Assembly (NCBI RefSeq): GCF_000472785.1
Contig: NZ_AXAL01000023.1
Location: 61,208-125,207, forward strand
Direction: 5' to 3'
Origin: Mesorhizobium loti CJ3sym
GTDB taxonomy: Bacteria; Pseudomonadota; Alphaproteobacteria; Rhizobiales; Rhizobiaceae
Length of the DNA stretch: 64,000 nucleotides
Shown here: piece by piece, positions 8,332-16,573 of the stretch
How the letters are laid out: each line of letters starts with the position of its first letter
Numbering within the stretch: the stretch's first letter is position 1
Position numbers and translations under genes: made by a program
The notes under the pieces: model-generated
What the model was told of the DNA's origin: nothing
Databases searched by the model: none
The model's input: only the letters and a program-made list of their open reading frames with translations

Positions 8332-9861
8332 TCAGCCGCGCTTCGGAATCTGTATGTCCTCGAGCAGAAGCGTCAGCGCCATGGCGACGAAATAAAGCAC
8401 CGCCACCCAGATGAACATCACGTTGAAACCACTCGAATAGTGGCCGAGCACCACATCGCGGATCGCGGCCGGGAGGCTCGACGCCAGATGCGGGGTCAGT
8501 CCGGTCAGGCCGTCCGGCAGCAGGGCGGCTGCGTCGGCGGGAAGCTCGCCCATCTGCCGGTTCAAGGCCCAGGTCATCACCGCGCCGTTCAATGCAAGTC
8601 CCAATGATGCCCCGATGGTCCGCGACTGCGTGATCAGCGAGGTCACCGCGCCGATGTCCTGCAGCGGCGCGGCAGCCTGGATCGCCACCATCAGAACCTG
8701 GAATTGCAGGCCCATGCTGATGCCGAATACTCCCATCATCGTCGCCAGCACCCAGATCGGCGTGTGCGAGTTGATGAAGACAAAGCCTATCATCAGCAGC
8801 CCGCCAATGCCCATCGCCACCACCGGCATCCATTTGTAGCGACCGGTTGCGGCAATCAGCCGTCCAGCCAGTATCGAGATGACCATCGAGGTCACGGAAG
8901 CCGGCAGGAACAGGAAGCCGACTTCTGCCGGGCTGAGACCCGTGAGCGTCTGCATGTAGAGCGCGAAATAGAAGAACATGCCGAGCGTCACCGAGCCTGC
9001 GACCAGCGACACGCCCGAGACGATACGGACGGTCGAAACGTCGAACAGCCGCAAGGGCACGATCGGCTCTTCGGCCCGCCGCTCGACCATGATGAACGAG
9101 GCGATTGCCGCCACCGCGATCACCGGCAGCGCGAAGGTGAGCAGATCCGGTCCGGCGGGGTCGAGCACATGATAGCCCCAATAGACGATTGCCGTGGTGC
9201 CGATGGCCAGCAGCAGGCCGCCGAGATAGTCGACGTGGTGCTTCTTCTCGTTGAACCGGCTGCGCATGGCGAACCCGATCACCGCCAGCACGACGATGCC
9301 GATCGGCAGATTGACCAGGAACACCCAGCGCCAACCGAACAGGCTGGTGATATAGCCGCCCGCCAACGGGCCGAGCACCGACGACAGCGCGAACACCGCC
9401 GAACTGTAGCCTTGATACTTCGCGCGGTCGCGCGGTCCGAACAGTTCGCCGATCATGGCGAAGGCCGAGACCATCAGGCCGCCGCCGCCGATACCTTGCA
9501 GGACGCGCGCCGCGATCAGGCTCTCCATCGACCATGCCATGCCGCAGACCAGCGAGCCCAACAGGAACAAGGTGATCGCCGTCAACACCACGTTCTTGCG
9601 GCCATACATATCACCGAGCTTGCCGTAGAAGGGCGCGACCGCGGCGGTCGAGAGCAGATAGGCGGCGCCCACCCAGCCGAACAGATGCAGATTGCCCAGT
9701 TCGCCGGCAATGGTGGGCAAGGCGGTGACGACGATCTGCATGTCGATGGTGGCCATGAACATGGCGATCAGCGCGCCGAAATAGACGATCAATGTCGTGA
9801 GATCGGGCCGGGCCCCGGCCTCCACAGGCGCGGCATCTGGAAGAGTTGAGTCAAGGCTCAT
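8332..9861 (-). CDS. DHA2-family (EmrB/QacA) MFS multidrug efflux transporter
   Basis: A 509-residue protein with about 14 hydrophobic helices. Family motifs: MATIDMQIVVTALPTI at the end of helix 1 (motif D1), the loop GKLGDMYGRKNV (motif A), and SSVLGPLAGGYI (antiporter motif C), which together mark proton-coupled drug export. The ATG at 9861 was preferred over codons further upstream because CGGAGA precedes it and the upstream residues look non-natural. A MarR-type gene is divergent, a common repressor/pump pair. Substrate unknown. Confidence 0.9.
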   Translation of the reverse strand: MSLDSTLPDAAPVEAGARPDLTTLIVYFGALIAMFMATIDMQIVVTALPTIAGELGNLHLFGWVGAAYLLSTAAVAPFYGKLGDMYGRKNVVLTAITLFLLGSLVCGMAWSMESLIAARVLQGIGGGGLMVSAFAMIGELFGPRDRAKYQGYSSAVFALSSVLGPLAGGYITSLFGWRWVFLVNLPIGIVVLAVIGFAMRSRFNEKKHHVDYLGGLLLAIGTTAIVYWGYHVLDPAGPDLLTFALPVIAVAAIASFIMVERRAEEPIVPLRLFDVSTVRIVSGVSLVAGSVTLGMFFYFALYMQTLTGLSPAEVGFLFLPASVTSMVISILAGRLIAATGRYKWMPVVAMGIGGLLMIGFVFINSHTPIWVLATMMGVFGISMGLQFQVLMVAIQAAAPLQDIGAVTSLITQSRTIGASLGLALNGAVMTWALNRQMGELPADAAALLPDGLTGLTPHLASSLPAAIRDVVLGHYSSGFNVMFIWVAVLYFVAMALTLLLEDIQIPKRG

Positions 9862-9908
9862 GGATGTCTCCGACGTTTGGGCGCGGTTTATGTGCCTGCA
9901 GCAGATAT

Positions 9909-9949
9909 ATGTCAACATCAATTATATGCTATCAGCATGCAATTGACAT
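9909..9949. promoter_or_regulatory. Repeat-rich operator region between the efflux pump and the MarR gene
   Basis: ATGTCAA (9909-9915) and TTGACAT (9943-9949) are inverted 7-bp arms; ATCAGCATG occurs twice directly at 9931-9939 and 9948-9956. The divergent spacer is unusually AT-rich for this genome. This is the likely binding site of the adjacent MarR-type repressor; no experimental support. Confidence 0.5.
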
Positions 9950-9979
9950 CAGCATGTATTCTTGCTAGCGCGCTGTGGC

Positions 9980-10627
9980 ATGAACACCAACGATACCGGG
10001 CCGGGCAGCGCCGACCGATTTTCAGCCCTTTGCCAGACGCAAGGCGACCAGGACCTCGCCGACCTGGCGCGCAGCAATGGCATGTCCGCAGCGGCAGCCG
10101 GGGCCGTCGCCGCCATCGATGCGGTGATGACCAAGGTGCGCCGTTCGGTCCAGCGCCGGGACTTCGGTCGTTTGATCCTGGCTCGCGTCGATCCCTCGCT
10201 GGAAGTGAGCCATCTCGACGCGATTATCGCGCTCAGCGCGGTTGTCAGCGACACCCCGCAGGACGAGGTGACGGTCGGCATCATCGCCGAGCGCATGGGG
10301 ATCGACCCCTCCCGCGCCAGCCGCATCTCTGCCGATCTCGTCGAGCGTGGCTACGCCTTCCGCGTCGCATCGCAACTGGACGCCCGACGCATTTGCCTCA
10401 GACCCACCGTCAAGAGCGAGCGCCTGGTGACGGCGGTGCGTCAGACCAAATGGCGCATCTTCGCTGGCGCACTGGCGCAATGGGATGAGCAGGACCTGGT
10501 GACGTTCGCCGCCCTGCTGGAACGCTTCGCGGGTTGGGCCATCGACGACGCGGGGATGAGCAGGTCGGCCGATGCCGTCAAGCAGATGATGGACGAGACG
10601 GAGCCTGGACTGCCCGAGACGAAATAG
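9980..10627 (+). CDS. MarR family transcriptional regulator
   Basis: A 215-residue regulator with a winged-helix DNA-binding region around residues 85-140 (VGIIAERMGIDPSRASRISADLVERG, then the wing with DARR). The N-terminal extension of about 55 residues is longer than in a typical 150-residue MarR protein. I chose the ATG at 9980; a TTG at 9962 would add six residues. Divergent from the DHA2 pump with a palindromic spacer, so most likely its ligand-responsive repressor. Confidence 0.85.
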   Translation: MNTNDTGPGSADRFSALCQTQGDQDLADLARSNGMSAAAAGAVAAIDAVMTKVRRSVQRRDFGRLILARVDPSLEVSHLDAIIALSAVVSDTPQDEVTVGIIAERMGIDPSRASRISADLVERGYAFRVASQLDARRICLRPTVKSERLVTAVRQTKWRIFAGALAQWDEQDLVTFAALLERFAGWAIDDAGMSRSADAVKQMMDETEPGLPETK

Positions 10628-10739
10628 GGGTGGCTGGCCATGGGCATCGCGTATCGATCGGCACAGCGGCCGGAACAAAGGCGAAGATCTGATTGCCCGG
10701 TCCGCGGTGCGCGCCTTCTTTCGACATACGCAACCCCAA

Positions 10740-11741
10740 CTAAGCCACCGAGGCCGTCGGCTCGGCTTGCGGCACGGCGGACCGGTTTGCCGCCCTGGCA
10801 TATTTCTGTGCGATCATAGCGCAGACCATGAGCTGTATCTGGTGGAAGAGCATCAGCGGCAGAACGATCGCGCCGACGCCCTGACCGGCGAAGATGACGT
10901 TGGCCATCGGCACGCCGCTCGCCAGGCTCTTCTTCGAGCCGCAGAAAGTGATCGTGATCTGGTCGGCCTTGCCGAAGCCGAGAAGCCGGCTGCCATAGCT
11001 CGTGAACAGAAGCACTAGGCCAAGCAACACCATATCGGCGACAACGACCACGGCGATATCGCGCAGCGAGAACATGTGCCACAGCCCTTCGGCGACGGCC
11101 GTGCTGAAGGCCAGATAGACGACCATCAGGATCGAACCGCGATCAACCGGCATCAGCAGCGTCTTGCGAGAGCGTATCCAGTCGCCGATCCTGGGTTCCA
11201 GCAGTTGCCCGAGTGCAAAGGGCAGGAGCAGTTGCACGAGGATCTGCTCCACCGCATCCCACGAAAATCCGCCATGACCCCCGATGGAGAAGAGTAACCC
11301 GACGAGCAAGGGGGTCAGGAACATGCCGAAGATGTTGGAGGCGGAAGCCGAGCAGATGGCGGCAGGGACATTTCCACCGGCAATCGAGGTGAACGCGATC
11401 GAGGATTGGACCGTAGACGGCAGGACACACAGAAACAGGATGCCGAGATAGAGCGGCTTGGGCAGGATCGAAACAGGCAGATAGCCAAGCGCCAGGCCCA
11501 GCAGTGGGAACAGGCCAAAGGTCGTCAGAAGGATCACCAGGTGCAGGCGCCAATGCATCAGGCCGGCAACGACGACATCACGCGAAAGCCGCGCACCATG
11601 CAGGAAGAACAGAAGCGCCACGGCAAGATTGGTCGCGATCGCAAACCAGCCCGTAAACGTCCCGGTTGCAGGCGCGACGGATGCAAGCGCGACGGTGCAC
11701 AGCAGGAGGATCAGAAAGGAGTCCGGCAGAAAGCGGCGCAT
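10740..11741 (-). CDS. Bile acid:sodium symporter-like (SBF-like, YfeH type) membrane protein
   Basis: A 333-residue polytopic inner-membrane protein with 9-10 hydrophobic segments. The central part LCVLPSTVQSSIAFTSIAGGN matches the SBF/ASBT fold signature (a discontinuous helix with small polar residues), and FCGSKKSLASGVPMA matches the second crossing region. This subfamily (YfeH-like) transports unknown organic anions. A LysR gene is divergent (92 bp apart), suggesting substrate-responsive control. Confidence 0.85.
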   Translation of the reverse strand: MRRFLPDSFLILLLCTVALASVAPATGTFTGWFAIATNLAVALLFFLHGARLSRDVVVAGLMHWRLHLVILLTTFGLFPLLGLALGYLPVSILPKPLYLGILFLCVLPSTVQSSIAFTSIAGGNVPAAICSASASNIFGMFLTPLLVGLLFSIGGHGGFSWDAVEQILVQLLLPFALGQLLEPRIGDWIRSRKTLLMPVDRGSILMVVYLAFSTAVAEGLWHMFSLRDIAVVVVADMVLLGLVLLFTSYGSRLLGFGKADQITITFCGSKKSLASGVPMANVIFAGQGVGAIVLPLMLFHQIQLMVCAMIAQKYARAANRSAVPQAEPTASVA

Positions 11742-11783
11742 GACATGTTCGCTCCGAGTGGGTCCGACGCCTTCTTTTCATAC

Positions 11784-11822
11784 ATTGCGATATCGGATAC
11801 AAGGAATAACAGTTATCGCGAT
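11784..11822. promoter_or_regulatory. Candidate LysR operator between the SBF-like transporter and its LysR gene
   Basis: ATTGCGATA (11784-11792) and TATCGCGAT (11814-11822) form an inverted repeat with one mismatch, followed by another GATATC element next to the LysR start. Symmetry and position in a divergent spacer fit a LysR-type box. Confidence 0.45.
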
Positions 11823-11833
11823 TTGAGATATCA

Positions 11834-12676
11834 ATGCTCGATTTGGTCCAACTTCGCAGCTTTGTTACCGTCCAGCAGATGGGAAGCTTCACCTTCGCGG
11901 CTGAGAGGCTGGGGCTCGGGCAATCCACCGTCAGCCAGCACATCAGCAAGCTGGAGGCTGCGATTGGCAGGCAGTTGCTGGCCCGCGATACGCACAAGGT
12001 GATGCTGACGCCGGACGGCGAAGCCCTGCTCGGCCATGCCCGGACCATGTTGTCCATAGAGGGGCAGATGCAGGCGCTGTTCACCGCGCAGAAGCTGCGG
12101 GGTACCTTGAGGCTCGGCGTATCCGAGGACCTGGTTGCCAGCCGTCTGCCTGTCGTGCTGGAGGATTTCGTCCGGTCTCACCCATCCGTTGATCTTGAAC
12201 TGACGGTCGCGCTGAGCGGCCTGCTCTACGAGATGCAGGACAATGGCGAGCTCGATCTCGTTTTGGCAAAGCGCCGGCTGGGCGACAGCCGTGGTCAGCT
12301 CGTCTATCGCGAGCCGCTTGTCTGGCTCGCCCGCGATCCGGAACACGTTCTGTCGCTCGCGGCCTTGCCGTTGATTGCCTTCCCGGCGCCCAGCGTCACA
12401 CGCAGCATTGCGCTGGAAGTGCTCGAGCGGCACCGCATGCCGTGGCGCATTGTCTGCACCTGCGGAAGCCTGAGCGGGCTGACGGCCGCCGCCCGCGCCG
12501 GCATGGGGGTTCTGGTGCAACCGCAAAGCATGTCGCCTTCGGGCCTGAAGGAAGTCGGCAGCCTACCGCAGCTGGAGGATGTGGAATTCGTCCTGATCCC
12601 GAGCAAGGGAGCGGACCGCGCACTCGTCTCGGCGCTTTCGGAAGATATACTGGCCAAGGTGAAAGCCCTGCGCTGA
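11834..12676 (+). CDS. LysR family transcriptional regulator
   Basis: A 280-residue LysR-type protein. The winged helix lies at residues 1-62 (FTFAAERLGLGQSTVSQHISKLE) and the effector-binding domain at about 90-275. It is divergent from the SBF-like transporter gene, which is therefore the probable target. The effector is unknown. Confidence 0.88.
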   Translation: MLDLVQLRSFVTVQQMGSFTFAAERLGLGQSTVSQHISKLEAAIGRQLLARDTHKVMLTPDGEALLGHARTMLSIEGQMQALFTAQKLRGTLRLGVSEDLVASRLPVVLEDFVRSHPSVDLELTVALSGLLYEMQDNGELDLVLAKRRLGDSRGQLVYREPLVWLARDPEHVLSLAALPLIAFPAPSVTRSIALEVLERHRMPWRIVCTCGSLSGLTAAARAGMGVLVQPQSMSPSGLKEVGSLPQLEDVEFVLIPSKGADRALVSALSEDILAKVKALR

Positions 12677-12717
12677 GCCGCTGCGCAGGGCTGTAGGCCA
12701 ATGTCTCCGTTTTCGGC

Positions 12718-12791
12718 GAATTGCTCTCTAACTCTTTGTTTTCCGCAATGCCGGACGGAAAACCCGCTCACATTTTTCCTGGAATTGCTCT
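12718..12791. repeat. Probable dispersed rhizobial intergenic repeat
   Basis: The element is bounded by direct copies of GAATTGCTCT (12718-12727 and 12782-12791) and contains the inverted pair GTTTTCCG / CGGAAAAC (12738-12745, 12756-12763). Its wording (ending in TTTTTCCTGGAATTGCTCTA) resembles a short intergenic mosaic element that I recall as common in Mesorhizobium and Rhizobium genomes. It abuts and overlaps the stop codon of the downstream minus-strand gene and could act as its terminator or mRNA-end structure. Confidence 0.5.
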
Positions 12792-13536
12792 AGTGCCTGA
12801 CCATCCCGGCGTCGACATTCAGCGTCTGGCCGGTGATCCAGCGGGCGTCCTCGCTGGCCAGGAACGATACGACATCGGCGATGTGCTCGGGCTGGCCCTT
12901 GCCCTTCATCGCCTGCAGCATCTCGACGAAGCCGAACGCCTCATTGTGCGGGCTCGCCTTGACGCCGTCGCTCTCGATCAGGCCGGGTGTCACCGCATTC
13001 GCCGTGATGTTGTACTTGCCAAGCTCGGTGGCGAGCGCCCGTGTGAAGCCGATGACGCCGCCCTTGGCCGCCACATAGGCCGCCATGTTCGGCGTGCCGG
13101 CAAAGAAGGTGTTGGATGCGATGTTGATCACCCGTCCGGCCTTGCCCGCCGCACGCATCTGGTCGGTACCGGCGCGGCTGACGATGAAGGTGCCGGTCAG
13201 GTTGACGTCGATGATCTTGCGCCAATGGTCGAGATCGACGTCGTCCCAGGCGATGAACGGCACGATGCTGGCATTGTTGACCAGAATGTCGATGCCGCCC
13301 GTCAGCGCCTGGATTTCGCCAAACAGCGCCTTGACCGATGCCGGATCGGAAATGTCGGCGGCGATCGCCTTCGCCTTGCCACCGATCGATGCGGCGGCCG
13401 CCTTGGCGCCCTCCGCATTTATATCGCTGACGATGACGGTTGCGCCGTCGGCGGCAAGCCGCGTCGCAATCGCCTTGCCGATGCCTTGTGCCGCGCCCGT
13501 AACCAGCGCCGTCTTCCCCGCAAGCCGTTCAGTCAT
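12790..13536 (-). CDS. pldh-t: Pyridoxal 4-dehydrogenase (SDR family)
   Basis: NAD-dependent oxidation of pyridoxal (as its hemiacetal) to 4-pyridoxolactone in vitamin B6 degradation pathway I. The 248 residues match the length of the M. loti tetrameric enzyme as I remember it. Seen: the NAD motif TGAAQGIG at residues 13-20, NNAS at 87-90, and the catalytic set S141, Y154 and K158 (YVAAK). GAGGGAG precedes the ATG. Downstream partner of the aminotransferase and lactonase genes on the same strand. SDRs are promiscuous in annotation, but this near-identity to the M. loti protein and the operon context make the call strong. Confidence 0.93.
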   Translation of the reverse strand: MTERLAGKTALVTGAAQGIGKAIATRLAADGATVIVSDINAEGAKAAAASIGGKAKAIAADISDPASVKALFGEIQALTGGIDILVNNASIVPFIAWDDVDLDHWRKIIDVNLTGTFIVSRAGTDQMRAAGKAGRVINIASNTFFAGTPNMAAYVAAKGGVIGFTRALATELGKYNITANAVTPGLIESDGVKASPHNEAFGFVEMLQAMKGKGQPEHIADVVSFLASEDARWITGQTLNVDAGMVRH

Positions 13537-13574
13537 GAAAATGCTCCCTCAATCCTTGATCTGGTGATGTCTGT

Positions 13575-14753
13575 TCAGGCGTCGGCGTCAATGACGGCCA
13601 GCGCCGCTTCGATCCCCTTGCCGACCGCAAGCTTCTGGCCTGCTGCGTTCATAGCGCCGCCAAGTGCCGTCAGTGCCGCGATCGCGTAGATCGGCTGCGC
13701 CGTCGGCCCCATATGGCCAATGCGTGTCAGCTTGCCCAATGTCTCGCCACGCCCCGACGAGAAGACGACGCCGTAACGGGCGCGCGCCGCGACCCGCAGC
13801 GCCTTCTCGTCGACGCCGTCGGGCGTGCGCACGGCCGTGGTGCTTGGCGAGGCGATTGCATCGCTCGCGGCCCAGATCGACAGGCCCATGCCGACGACGC
13901 CCGCACGCATGGCCTTTGCCGTCAGCGCATGGCGCGCCCATACAGCTTCCGGGCCTTCGTTGAGATAGAGATCGAGCGCGACGTCGAGGCCGTTCACTTC
14001 GGCCACCGACGGCGTGAACGGGAACGGCTTGTCGCGCGACCACGCATTTTCCCAGTCGACGATGCTCAGCACCGATGCGCGCGGGGCTGCCTTGTTGGCT
14101 TTCATCTTCGCCCAGGCGCGCTCGCTGACACCCATGATCGTCAGCGCCGGCGGCGCGCCAAGACACTTGCCGGGGCCAGTCACATAGATGTCGGCCTTGC
14201 AGTCCTCGGGATGCGTCTTCATGCCGCCGAACGAAGAGACCGCGTCGACGATCAGGTAGGCGCCATGCGCCGACACCAGCGCGCCGATGGCGTCGATCGG
14301 ATTGATCGTGCCAGACGGCGTGTCGTGATGGCAGACGGATACGATGGTGATTTCCGGATGCGCCTTAAGCATGTCGGCCACCGCTTTCGGGTCGATCGCC
14401 TCATTGTAGGGCACTTCGATCTCGAGCAGATGCGGCGAATAGCGTTTCGCCCAGTAGCCGAAGCCCTTGCCATAGACGCCGGAGGCAAGGTTGAGCACCA
14501 CGTCGTCAGGTGTGATCAGCGACGCCGCCGCTGCCTCCAGGCCCAGCACCGGCTCGCCATGCAGGATGAGCGGCTTGTTGGACAGCCGCATCGCCTTCTG
14601 CGCCTTGTCGACCACCTTCTCGTAGAAGAGCTGGAACGCCGGATCGTAATCATAGAGCACCGTGCGCGAAAGGCCGCGCAGCACTTCGGGATAGGCATTC
14701 ACCGGGCCCGCGGTCAGCGTAATGACCGGATCGGCGTGTTCGAGATAGCGCAT
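13575..14753 (-). CDS. ppat: Pyridoxamine-pyruvate aminotransferase
   Basis: Converts pyridoxamine plus pyruvate to pyridoxal plus L-alanine; a fold-type I aminotransferase (AGXT-like) that uses pyridoxamine as substrate rather than PLP as cofactor. It is 392 residues long. The lysine that forms the aldimine is K197 (TGPGKCLGAPP), the number reported for the M. loti enzyme, and much of the rest agrees with that protein from memory. The M. loti segment reads GPNKCLG, so G196 replaces N here. The ATG at 14753 gives the family N-terminus MRYLEHADPVITL. It lies between pyridoxal dehydrogenase and 4-pyridoxolactonase on the minus strand. Confidence 0.94.
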   Translation of the reverse strand: MRYLEHADPVITLTAGPVNAYPEVLRGLSRTVLYDYDPAFQLFYEKVVDKAQKAMRLSNKPLILHGEPVLGLEAAAASLITPDDVVLNLASGVYGKGFGYWAKRYSPHLLEIEVPYNEAIDPKAVADMLKAHPEITIVSVCHHDTPSGTINPIDAIGALVSAHGAYLIVDAVSSFGGMKTHPEDCKADIYVTGPGKCLGAPPALTIMGVSERAWAKMKANKAAPRASVLSIVDWENAWSRDKPFPFTPSVAEVNGLDVALDLYLNEGPEAVWARHALTAKAMRAGVVGMGLSIWAASDAIASPSTTAVRTPDGVDEKALRVAARARYGVVFSSGRGETLGKLTRIGHMGPTAQPIYAIAALTALGGAMNAAGQKLAVGKGIEAALAVIDADA

Positions 14754-14779
14754 GGTCTTGGTCTCCGGATTTGCGGCGG

Positions 14780-15586
14780 TCAGCCGTAGAACTGCGTGCC
14801 GGTCTTGTAGGTCTTGAAGTTGTCCATGTCGTGCGAGTACATCAGCTCGGCGCCATGGTCCTCGGCCAGCTTCTTGACCTTGCGCATCGAATTGACGCCC
14901 GCGACCGGGTCGATGTGGAAGGCAGCCTGGCACAGCGTTTCAAGGCTCTTCTGAGTGTAGGCCGCATCGATGGTGAACATGATCGGCTTGCGGTTGGGGA
15001 ACTCGACCAGCAGGCTGTAATGGCCGATCGAATGCCCGGGCGTCGAGATCAGCTTGACCCCCTTGGCGAGATCGATGTCGCCGTCGATGCCCTCGAAGGT
15101 CGAGTTGGCGCGCGTGGTGCCCTCCAGCAATTGCGCGGTCGCGCCACGCGCTTCCGCTGCCTCCGCCGAGAAACTCAGGTCGGAATAGCCGAGATGCTCG
15201 AAAGGCTGGGGATTGCAGGCCTGCGGCACCTCCGTGCGATGGCAGATCTTCTTGGCGTGCGGAAAATACTTGTTGCCGCCGCAATGGTCGAAATGGAAAT
15301 GCGAGTTGACGACGACGTCGATGTCCTTCGGCTCGAGCCCGAGCAGCGCCAGGGCACCGGGGATGGTCTGGTGCTTTTCCTGGATCGGCTTTTCGAACGG
15401 CAGCACCTTCATGACGTGGTCATAGTCGTAGCCGGTGTCGATGAGGAAGCGGCCCTCGGCATGCTCGATCAGGATCGAATAAACGGGAAAGCGCACTTCG
15501 CCGCCCGGGCCGCGATTCCAGAACACATGGTAGCCGTCGAGAACGAGCGAGCCGCCGTCGAGCAGGTAGACCTTGGTATCCGACAT
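14780..15586 (-). CDS. 4-pyridoxolactonase (metallo-beta-lactamase fold)
   Basis: Zinc hydrolase that opens 4-pyridoxolactone to 4-pyridoxic acid. The 268 residues carry the full dinuclear zinc set at the positions I remember for the M. loti enzyme: H96, H98, D100 and H101 (HFHFDHCGG), H185 (TPGHSIGHY), D207 (TIDAAY) and H252 (YSHDMDN). GGAGG sits upstream of the ATG. Second step after pyridoxal dehydrogenase, encoded in the same run. Lactonases of the AHL (quorum-quenching) type share the fold, but position and residues favour the B6 lactone. Confidence 0.94.
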   Translation of the reverse strand: MSDTKVYLLDGGSLVLDGYHVFWNRGPGGEVRFPVYSILIEHAEGRFLIDTGYDYDHVMKVLPFEKPIQEKHQTIPGALALLGLEPKDIDVVVNSHFHFDHCGGNKYFPHAKKICHRTEVPQACNPQPFEHLGYSDLSFSAEAAEARGATAQLLEGTTRANSTFEGIDGDIDLAKGVKLISTPGHSIGHYSLLVEFPNRKPIMFTIDAAYTQKSLETLCQAAFHIDPVAGVNSMRKVKKLAEDHGAELMYSHDMDNFKTYKTGTQFYG

Positions 15587-15634
15587 TTTTGCCTCCGTTT
15601 CTGGCGCGGGTCTCTTCCGCGCATCTGATTGTTG

Positions 15635-16570
15635 TCAACGCGCGCCGCGCTCATAAGGAATGCCAAGCGCTGCCGGCAGGCTGGCGCGCCTGCCGAACAG
15701 CACCAGCATGATCATCACCGCCAGGAATGGCAGCATCTGGATGACGTCGGTCGGTATGTTGATGCCGGCCACCTGCATGGCCGTCGTCAGCGACAGGCAG
15801 ACGCCGAACAGAAGGGCGCCGAACAGCACCCAGATCGGCCGGCCCCGCGCCAGCATGGCGAGCACGATGCCGAGGAAGCCGGCGCCATTGGTGATGAACG
15901 GAATAAACAGGCCGGCGCCGACATTGGCGAGATAGGCGCCGCCAAGCCCGGCCAGCGCTCCCGTTGTCAGCACCGCGATGGTGCGCGTCCTGATGACGTC
16001 TATGCCGGCGACATCGAGTGCGGCCGGCTTGTCGCCGGCGGCCTGCAAATTGAGTCCGAGTTGCGTGCGCCGGTAGAGGTAGCTCATGGCGAACACCAGC
16101 GCGACCGCCAGATAGACGATCAAATGATGCTTGAAGAAGGCCGGACCGATGACCGGAATGTCCGACAGCAGCGGAATGACGGTCGCGTCCGCCGCCGGCA
16201 AGCGGGGATAGCTGCGCGAGAACTGGAAATGGTGCAGCAGCGCCGTCAGCCCTTCGAGACCGAGCGTCAGCGCGATGCCGATAACGATCTGATTCAGCCC
16301 GATGCGCACGCAGAGCAGCGCCATGATCAGCGCCACCGCCACGCCGCCGGCCGCACCGGTGAGAAAGCCCAGCCACAGCGACCCGGAATAGAAGGCGCCG
16401 ACAAAGCCGAGATAGGCGCCGGCCAGCATCATGCCTTCGATACCGATATTGAGCACGCCGGCCTTTTCCGACATCTGCTCGCCAAGCCCCGCGAGCAGCA
16501 GCGGGATCGCCGCGGTGACCGCCCCGAACAGGAGCGCACTGAGAAAGACTTCGCTGAACAGCCCGGTCAT
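15635..16570 (-). CDS. ABC transporter permease, BMP/nucleoside type (second subunit)
   Basis: A 311-residue inner-membrane permease of the BPD_transp_2 family (as in guanosine/nucleoside importers NupQ/YufQ), with 8-10 hydrophobic helices and the coupling region GIEGMMLAGAYLG near residues 43-55. It starts 3 bp after the stop of the first permease. The gene set SBP, ATPase, permease, permease is complete and is followed within 50 bp by the 4-pyridoxolactonase gene, so the transporter and three B6 catabolic enzymes form one run. Substrate inferred as a B6 vitamer; nucleoside import is the alternative. Confidence 0.88.
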   Translation of the reverse strand: MTGLFSEVFLSALLFGAVTAAIPLLLAGLGEQMSEKAGVLNIGIEGMMLAGAYLGFVGAFYSGSLWLGFLTGAAGGVAVALIMALLCVRIGLNQIVIGIALTLGLEGLTALLHHFQFSRSYPRLPAADATVIPLLSDIPVIGPAFFKHHLIVYLAVALVFAMSYLYRRTQLGLNLQAAGDKPAALDVAGIDVIRTRTIAVLTTGALAGLGGAYLANVGAGLFIPFITNGAGFLGIVLAMLARGRPIWVLFGALLFGVCLSLTTAMQVAGINIPTDVIQMLPFLAVMIMLVLFGRRASLPAALGIPYERGAR

Positions 16571-16573
16571 GCG

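Noticed and set aside
8135..9535. Minus-strand frame of 466 codons overlapping the DHA2 pump
   Set aside because: Wrong frame of the same gene; the pump frame carries all MFS motifs.
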